A stretch of DNA of 64,000 nucleotides from NCBI RefSeq assembly GCF_964355755.1, contig NC_092674.1, positions 501,001 through 565,000 on the forward strand, given 5' to 3'. Every line of letters begins with the position of its first letter. Within the stretch, counting starts at the first letter, position 1. The stretch comes from Antedon mediterranea. Its lineage: Eukaryota > Echinodermata > Crinoidea > Comatulida > Antedonidae. The position numbers were made by a program, and so were the translations under genes. The notes under the pieces are model-generated. The model had not been told where the DNA came from. It ran no database searches and saw nothing but the letters and a program-made list of their open reading frames with translations. This document shows positions 57,501-64,000 of this stretch, piece after piece.

Positions 57501-60500
57501 TTTTTGATGAATTTACATCTTAAACCTTGTCTAGACTATCTAACCAGTTTGACAAAAGAAGTGTGATGTGCCCACATATGGGGTAGTGACATCATGCCCA
57601 TTATATGGGCAAATCACATATTTTGTTGTGTTTTAGTTTGACAGGAAAGTTGAAAATAATTCAAATTCAGATTTATTTGTCCTTTTGAATTATTACTCCA
57701 TGGTTTGATAGTGTAGTCAGAGCTTAAGCAACATATTAAGATTGTATCTTACCAAGTAGAGGGAGTGCGACAGGATAATTGTAAGGCATAATAAACAGGT
57801 TTACATGAGCTAAGTTAGTACTTGCTTTCAGATATCCAAACGGATGACCTAGGTCACTGTTTTTTCCACTGCTGGATATAAATACCTAGAAAAAAAAATC
57901 TTTTGTTATACATGACAATGACAATGTCTTTATTTTCTTTGTACATATTCGTATACATTTAATTCTTTTGGTTTGGTTTACTATTCCTCCATGAACAATT
58001 ATTTCTAAAAACAACCACCAAAATTAAAATACTGGTCTACAATGTCATAACTTAATTTTTTTAACCCAGTTTAAAGCAAGAATTAACTGAAACTGAATTC
58101 CAAAAACATATTACCTGCCAACAAATATTGTGATTTCTACGTTCTAATATGTTCTGGGTCAAAGGTGAAGGTTCAAGCTCATATTTATCAAATGGTACAT
58201 TGTCAACAACCATTGGGTCACAACTTGCACATGAGAACTTCACTGCAGGATGTGAATCCCTAGGTGGCTGGAAAAACAATTATTACAAATATTACAATTT
58301 TATAAATAAACAACTCGAGAGAAGTGTGAATGGCTGCATAAAAATGCAACAACTTGCTTATAATATTCAGTTTAAAATACTACATATTAAACTTTAAAGT
58401 TGCTTTTTTTAATGACTCATTAAACGTAATTACTTTTTCAGTGCTTGCAAACATTTCTAAAGCTATGAGTTATTGAATGTCTTGAAACTTACAAGCATTG
58501 GTGAGTTGATGTCTGGCCAAAATGATTCAGGAACTGGCCAATGACCAGATGGAAATCCAGTCTTAGGATTTGGCCGAACGTAAATCATACGATGACAGTT
58601 GTGCCAGGAACTATCTGGAATCGGTGATGGGACGCCTAAACGAGTGTTTCCGGGCGGAGTTTTGATATTTAAAGATGCTATCTCACTGCTTCCATCTTCT
58701 TCACCTGCTTCAAGGAAAATTATTTTAGTTATATCAAAATCATATTTCTTCATGTTTTATGAACTTGTAGATATTTAAAATTCATAAATAATTTTTGTTT
58801 TAAAAAAAAGCGAGGGTGTGATTTCAATTTAAAGTCTTAAGTGATGCTTATGTCATTAGAGGCAAGTTAGACACTAACAATTACCATGTGTTATCAATGT
58901 CATTTCAAATCAAATAACTCAACTAACAGCCATGAAAATTAGATGAAAAAGGAAGGAAACTATTATATCAGGGTTACAAACGGATTAATGCATTGTCGAT
59001 TTGAGAGAAACACACAACATTTTCAGCCAATAACCAATTAAACATTATATTGAGTATAATGTGGTCAAAAACAAAGAATTATTATTTGGCAGGTTTGGTT
59101 TATTTCTATTACTGCTGTTAAAAGGTGTTTCTGTCTATTTAGATTCTTGGTATCACGACACACAAATAATTATCAGTAATTCATAATACTGTCTTTACAA
59201 TCTAAAGCCCTGTCTACGCTATCAAACTTTATGGTTAAAAAAAAGTGATGTGCCCATATGTGGACATAATGTCATATCACTACTATATTTGGGCACATCA
59301 CACTTTTTTGTCACATAAAGTTTGATAGTGTAGACAGAGCTTAATAAAAAGAGTCACATAAAGTTTGATAGTATAGACAGAGCTTGATAAAAAGAGTCAC
59401 ATAAAGTTTGATAGTGTAGACAGAAATTAAGTTGGATAGTGTAGACAGACATTAAGTTGGATAGTGTAGACAGAAATTAAGTTTGATAGTGTAGACAGAC
59501 ATAAAGTTTGATAGTGTAGACAGACATTAAGTTTGATAGTGTAGACAGACATTAAGTTTGATAGTGTAGACAGACATTAAGTTTGATAGTGTGGACAGAC
59601 ATAAAGTTTGATAGTGTAGACAGACATAAAGTTTGATAGTGTAGACAGACATTAAGTTTGATAGTGTAGACAGACATTAAGTTTGATAGTGTAGACAGAC
59701 ATTAAGTTTGATAGTGTAGACAGACATTAAGTTTGATAGTGTAGACAGACATTAAGTTTGATAGTGTAGACAGACATTAAGTTTGATAGTGTGGACAGAC
59801 ATTAAATTTGATAGTGTAGACAGACATTAAGTTTGATAGTGTAGACAGACATTAAGTTCGATAGTGTAGACAGACATTAAGTTTGATAGTGTAGACAGAC
59901 ATTAAGTTTGATAGTGTAGACAGACATTAAGTTTGATAGTGTAGACAGACATTAAGTTTGATAGTGTGGACAGACATTAAGTTTGATAGTGTGGACAGAC
60001 ATTAAGTTTGATAGTGTGGACAGACATTAAGTTTGATAGTGTGGACAGACATTAAGTTTGATAGAGTAGACAGACATTAAGTTTGATAGTGTAGACAGAC
60101 ATTAAGTTTGATAGTGTAGACAGACATTAAGTTTGATAGTGTAAACAGACATAAAGTTTGATAGTGTAGACAGAGCTTAATAAAAAGAATTTAGAATATA
60201 TTCTATTCTGTATGTATTCAAATGAAAGAGAATTAAGAGAGAAAGAATAAAACTACAAAATTGTAATATTTTTTTTTTGTATTTTGGCAGAATATAGATT
60301 CTTTTTTAAATAGAGAATTTTTGTTTTATAATATATAAATATATATGATATGTAAATCAATTGTGTTGCGTAGCACTGTGTAAATTATATAAATCATACT
60401 GTCAAATTATAGAAACAGTGCTCATATTCGGAACATAATCCTATAATCACGTTTTTGACAGTATGATTTATATATGATATGGCAGTTTTCAAATCAAACT

Positions 60501-63500
60501 TCTATTAATTTTTAAATGGACAAATATTAAGATACTATGACTATAAAGTAAAAACTGAGAAATAGTTGTACGGGAAAAGTATATACACACCTTCCTTTTT
60601 TACTTCTGGTTTGCTCTCTTGTTTTACTCCATTTACTGGATTGCCATCCACAGATAACGTCTGTGGCGACTTCGTTGTTGAATTATTATTACTAGTTATT
60701 GCAGTTGCTTTATAAGCTAAAAATATAAACAGATAATGTAATGTAAATAAAACAGTTACTGTAAATGAAATAACAAATATGCTACTATCTACAGTACCTA
60801 TATAACACAATAGGGTTAGTCTAGAACTACTATCTTCTTGTGGTCATTTCCTGCCTTTAATTAAGTCTTTTTATACCATTCAAAATTTAAAATATATAAA
60901 TAAAAAGCTGAAAAACTAACATTGAACTTAGTTTTAATATTGGACAGCTTTTTCGCTTCACTTAAGGTATTATGTTTTGGCTGGCGAGAATTAAATAAAC
61001 ACTAAGATTAAATTACTGGTGTCCACCCCAAGCCCCAACACCCCTGTGTATCATGGTTCATTACTGGTGTCCACCCCAAGCCCCAACACCCCTTTGTATC
61101 ATGGTTCATTACTGGTGTCCACCCCAAGCCCCAACACCCCTGTGTATCATGGTTCATTACTGGTGTCCACCCCAAGCCCCAACACCCCTGTGTATCATGG
61201 TTCATTACTGGTGTCCACCCCAAGCCTTAACACCCCTGTGTATCATGGTTCATTACTGGTGTCCACCCCAAGCCCCAACACCCCTTTGTATCATGGTTCA
61301 TTACTGGTGTCCACCCCAAGCCCCAACACCCCTGTGTATCATGGTTCATTACTGGTGTCCACCCCAAGCCCCAACACCCCTGTGTATCATGGTTCATTAC
61401 TGGTGTCCACCCCAAGCCCCAACACCCCTTTGTATCATGGTTCATTACTGGTGTCCACCCCAAGCCCCAACACCCCTGTGTATCATGGTTCATTACTGGT
61501 GTCCACCCCAAGCCCCAACACCCTTGTGTATCATGGTTCATTACTGGTGTCCACCCCAAGCCCCAACACCCCTGTGTATCATGGTTCATTACTGGTGTCC
61601 ACCCCAAGCCCCAACACCCCTGTGTATCATGGTTCATTACTGGTGTCCACCCCAAGCCCCAACACCCCTGTGTATCATGGTTCATTCTTTTGAAAAAAGA
61701 GTAGGAAAACACTAGCATTTACTCAAAAAAGTAAGTGTCTTACTTTCTTGAACTATTGGAAGAGGATCCGGTCCAATTTTCTCAAAGTGTAAAACAACAC
61801 CACTCTGCATTTTCTGTGATAATGACTCTAAACATTGGTAGAGAGTTTTCATTGAGTTTACATTGTAGGAACGACCTGAAAGAAACAAGTTCAAAGAGCA
61901 TGCTCAAACAGTTGCCAGAACAAAGCAAACAGCAATCTGTAATAAGAAAATTATCAACTTCAGAAAATAGTGGGTAATACTTTGTTTCTACCAAATTTAA
62001 AATTGACACAGGATAAAACTTATTCCAAATATTGAGAGCAAAGCAAAGTTATCTTTATTGTGTTTTCACAAACAGGTATAAAAACAAAACTGGTTATAAA
62101 ACAGAATATCAATAAAAACCCTTTTATTTTTATCAGGAATCATGACTTCCCTCTCATTACTTGGCGTATATTTGAACTTTTATAATTAATTATTTAAGAA
62201 TATCTTTTATAATTTGTTTATTTAAACATAATCAGTGCATCTATTGCTCAATTATTTCTCAAAATTATGATGGAATTTTACTCATCTTTTTTTTAGTAAA
62301 TATGTCTGGTTTTTCAGAAAGTCTGGTATTCGGAATGTGTTTGTAATGGTAAAAAGGAATTTGGGACCTTTCGATCCTCAAGAAAAGTCTGGTATTGGGA
62401 GAGTTTCTGGTTTTCAGCGAGTCCAGTATTTGAAGATTTCACTGTAATAATGAAATAGGTTTTTCTTTACTCACCCCCAGTTACCTCACACATGGATGTT
62501 ATTGGTGAGTTGTCAACAAGAACCATAGAACCTCCCGGTCTCTCTAACTCCGGCTTCTCTACACCTGGTATACGAAGGACTAGAGCAAATAAACGTTGAT
62601 CCCATCGAAATGGTTCCTTAGTTAAATCACCACCAGGAATGGAATAACTCATTGGCAGTTGAAGCTAACAAGAATAAATTTATTTTATTTTTAAAACAAA
62701 AAACAACAGCAGAAACAAATCCACCACTTTCAGACAGTTAGAACACCTCAAAAACACATAAACTACGACGAAACAGAGGAAGACTGGAATTAAAAATGTT
62801 GAAACTTAATCTACAAATGTAACCATTTTAAAGTACATTGACGCTAATAAAATGTGAATTGTTAATATTGCATGTTGTTTGGTATGTTACCAGACCTAAT
62901 AAATAAATAGATATACATATATAATGCACATAAGTTCTCTCTCAGGCAATGACGGCCTGATGTTCTCAATTGAGAACGGCAAAATAAACAAGAAGGACAA
63001 GAACTTCTGAAGTTAAGATGTTGATTACTTAATGTCAGTATTCTCATACCTCTTCATGTACACCAGTAGTTGAAGTGAGAGAACTCCCATCAGTTATTGC
63101 AATAATCATGGCTGGTTCCAAGTAGAAAGGATTGCGTCCCTAAAACAATAAATTTAAAATGTCATTTTCACTATTGGATTGGTTTTTTTTATATTATATT
63201 TCTGCAATGTAAGTGAATATTCCTAAATAAACTCTTAATGTCTGTCTACACTATCAAACTTTATGTGACAAAAAAATGTTATGTGCTCATATATGGACAT
63301 GATGATGTCATATCACTACTATATTTGGACATATTACTACTATATTTGGACATATCACTAATATATTTGGACATATCACTACCATATTTGGGCACACTTT
63401 TTTGATAGTGTAGACAAAGCTTAAGGATCTTAGGATAAGTACATACAAGTAAATGCATTAAGTATAGAACTTGAAACTTACCAAACCAAAGTTGTCGATA

Positions 63501-63631
63501 CCGGTGTACAACCTGTTGACATTCAATAGGTCAAAGGTCTTACGAAGGGCAAGACCAACACTCGACAAACTGGTAGCTTCAAGATTTTTTAGCTCTGTCA
63601 TGAAGGTTGCATGGTTATCTTTCCATCCAGC
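54455..63631 (-). CDS. INTS6: INTS6, Integrator complex subunit 6 (5' end beyond window)
   Basis: Fifteen exons (minus): 63631-63482, 63139-63050, 62664-62475, 61875-61744, 60716-60591, 58704-58493, 58267-58115, 57885-57753, 57451-57357, 56764-56571, 56415-56150, 55967-55819, 55672-55420, 55176-54877, 54681-54455. All are GT-AG, in frame, 889 residues; about 60 N-terminal residues (start of the VWA domain) lie past 64000. Visible: VWA domain continuing AGWKDNHATFMTEL, AMIIAITDGSS (metal-site Asp), LTKEPFRWDQRLFALVLR, SPMCEVTGG-like CEVTGG, MIYVRPNPKTGFPSGHWPVP, PFDKYELEPSPLTQNILERR, GHPFGYLKAST, LFIMPYNYPVALPLL, MGNYQDYLKKMP, LHMFGNPFKL and the C-terminal helix KEIRKPGR...EAGRFKKRRLIEML. In Integrator, INTS6 links the PP2A phosphatase module that opposes RNA polymerase II pause release. 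The exon at 60591-60716 is an extra low-complexity segment. Confidence 0.95.
55205..55285 (-). mobile_element. Possible LINE 3' tail in an INTS6 intron
   Basis: The minus strand reads TTTCCCGGAGTTTGGGATAA then TAAAGTTTAATTGAATTGAAT, like the tail of a non-LTR element. No coding part. Confidence 0.4.
57531..57727. mobile_element. MITE family A copy (INTS6 intron)
   Basis: TAAACCTTGTCTAGACTATC at the left, GTGATGTGCCCACATATGG inside, and TTTGATAGTGTAGTCAGAGC at the right. A 50-bp AT-rich insertion separates the right arm. Confidence 0.75.
59203..59343. mobile_element. MITE family A copy, founder of the adjacent satellite
   Basis: TAAAGCCCTGTCTACGCTAT...GTGATGTGCCCATATGTGG...TTTTTTGTCACATAAAGTTT, then GATAGTGTAGACAGAGCTTA. 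Both termini are well preserved. The array that follows repeats its right terminus. Confidence 0.88.
59344..60185. repeat. 25-bp satellite derived from a MITE terminus, about 32 copies
   Basis: The unit ATTAAGTTTGATAGTGTAGA plus CAGAC. The first two units are longer (about 51 bp) and still contain AAAAAGAGTCACATAAAGTT, copied from the right arm of the MITE at 59203-59343. The last unit returns to GACAGAGCTTAATAAAAAGA, the original MITE end. It lies in the INTS6 intron 58705-60590. Confidence 0.95.
61015..61688. repeat. 48-bp minisatellite, 14 copies, in an INTS6 intron
   Basis: The unit GGTGTCCACCCCAAGCCCCA, ACACCCCTGTGTATCATGGT, TCATTACT. It is markedly GC-richer than the surrounding DNA. 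Period 48 keeps all three frames open on both strands, giving spurious proteins of up to 224 codons. It lies in intron 60717-61743. Confidence 0.97.
62305..62455. repeat. Dispersed repeat family C
   Basis: TCTGGTTTTTCAGAAAGTCT, TTTGTAATGGTAAAAAGGAA and GTCTGGTATTGGGAGAGTTT. Parallel to 27175-27332. INTS6 intron. Confidence 0.6.
63235..63424. mobile_element. MITE family A copy with internal expansion
   Basis: TTAATGTCTGTCTACACTAT at the left and TTTGATAGTGTAGACAAAGC at the right. Inside, an ATATTTGGACATATCACTA motif is repeated about four times, a small tandem amplification of the element's core. INTS6 intron. Confidence 0.85.
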
Positions 63632-64000
63632 CTAAAAAAATAATTTTTTTTAATCATCTGAACATCATCAATAACTTAAATATATAACGATTTCTTAAAC
63701 CATTTTTATATACAAATTAAAAAAATTTAAAATCATAGTTTTTTACGTCTTGGATTATTTATTTACAATTTCTTCGTTCAATTTGTTTTTCCATGTTCTG
63801 GAGCACAATGAAATTAAGTATTTTACTTTTTGGGATATCCTTTTTAACTTTACTGTTGTACTGATTTTATAATTGTTTTATATGTTTATAATTGTATGTA
63901 TCTGTGTGTAAATCAATCAATGTTGGTTTTGAGTGGTGGGTGGAAGATTGACTGATAAAACTAAACATAAAATTTCATAATTAATTCATTGAGAAATAAT

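Noticed and set aside
61008-61718. Proline-rich repetitive frames up to 224 codons on both strands
   Set aside because: Period-48 array in an INTS6 intron; all six frames are open, which argues against coding.

Overview
This is a window of animal nuclear DNA. It is AT-rich, its genes are split by spliceosomal introns, it carries tRNA-derived SINE-like copies, LINE remnants and MITEs, and it has many clean minisatellite arrays. The predicted proteins (INTS6, PBK/TOPK, NUFIP1, BAP18, a TNF-family ligand, a TPM-domain protein) are metazoan. A tandem cluster of intronless rhodopsin-type receptors and the very frequent word TAGGCCTA fit an invertebrate deuterostome, most plausibly an echinoderm. 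The species is inference. Exons were placed by reading splice sites and frame against protein families known from memory; no alignment was run.

Layout. 1-1.9 kb (+): 3' end of a TPM-domain membrane protein gene. 1.9-9.5 kb: non-coding, with a 58-bp minisatellite at 4.1-5.1 kb and copies of one MITE family. 10.0-18.8 kb (-): NUFIP1, eight exons, with a 6.4-kb last intron separating the conserved C-terminal exon. 19.0-21.2 kb (+): BAP18/BACC1, six exons, divergent from NUFIP1 across a 261-bp shared promoter. 21.5-27.5 kb (-): PBK/TOPK kinase, six exons, convergent with BAP18; its last intron holds a 2.3-kb near-perfect palindrome. 27.8-30.1 kb: a probable non-autonomous DNA element with minisatellite-like inverted ends. 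30.7-41.0 kb (-): six intronless receptors in one orientation, three of them recent 1.8-kb tandem duplicates. 41.5-44.5 kb: fragments of two LINEs. 45.4-47.8 kb (+): a four-exon TNF-superfamily ligand. 49.4-51.2 kb: a 38-bp satellite. 53.2-54.5 kb: a 68-bp array that overlaps the 3' end of INTS6. 54.5-63.6 kb (-): INTS6, fifteen exons, with the first about 60 codons beyond the right edge.

How it fits together. NUFIP1 (box C/D snoRNP assembly), BAP18 (NURF/MLL-linked chromatin reader), PBK (mitotic kinase) and INTS6 (Integrator) are single-copy housekeeping genes packed closely, whereas the receptor cluster is a fast-evolving family, probably chemosensory. The strongest unusual signals are arrays built from older functional sequence: a 25-bp satellite amplified from one MITE terminus, and a 68-bp array sharing sequence with the INTS6 stop-codon region. 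Others are a MITE that landed inside a splice donor and kept it through its target-site duplication, a palindrome carrying six nuclear-receptor DR1 motifs, and receptor duplications that carry orphan promoters of another paralog.
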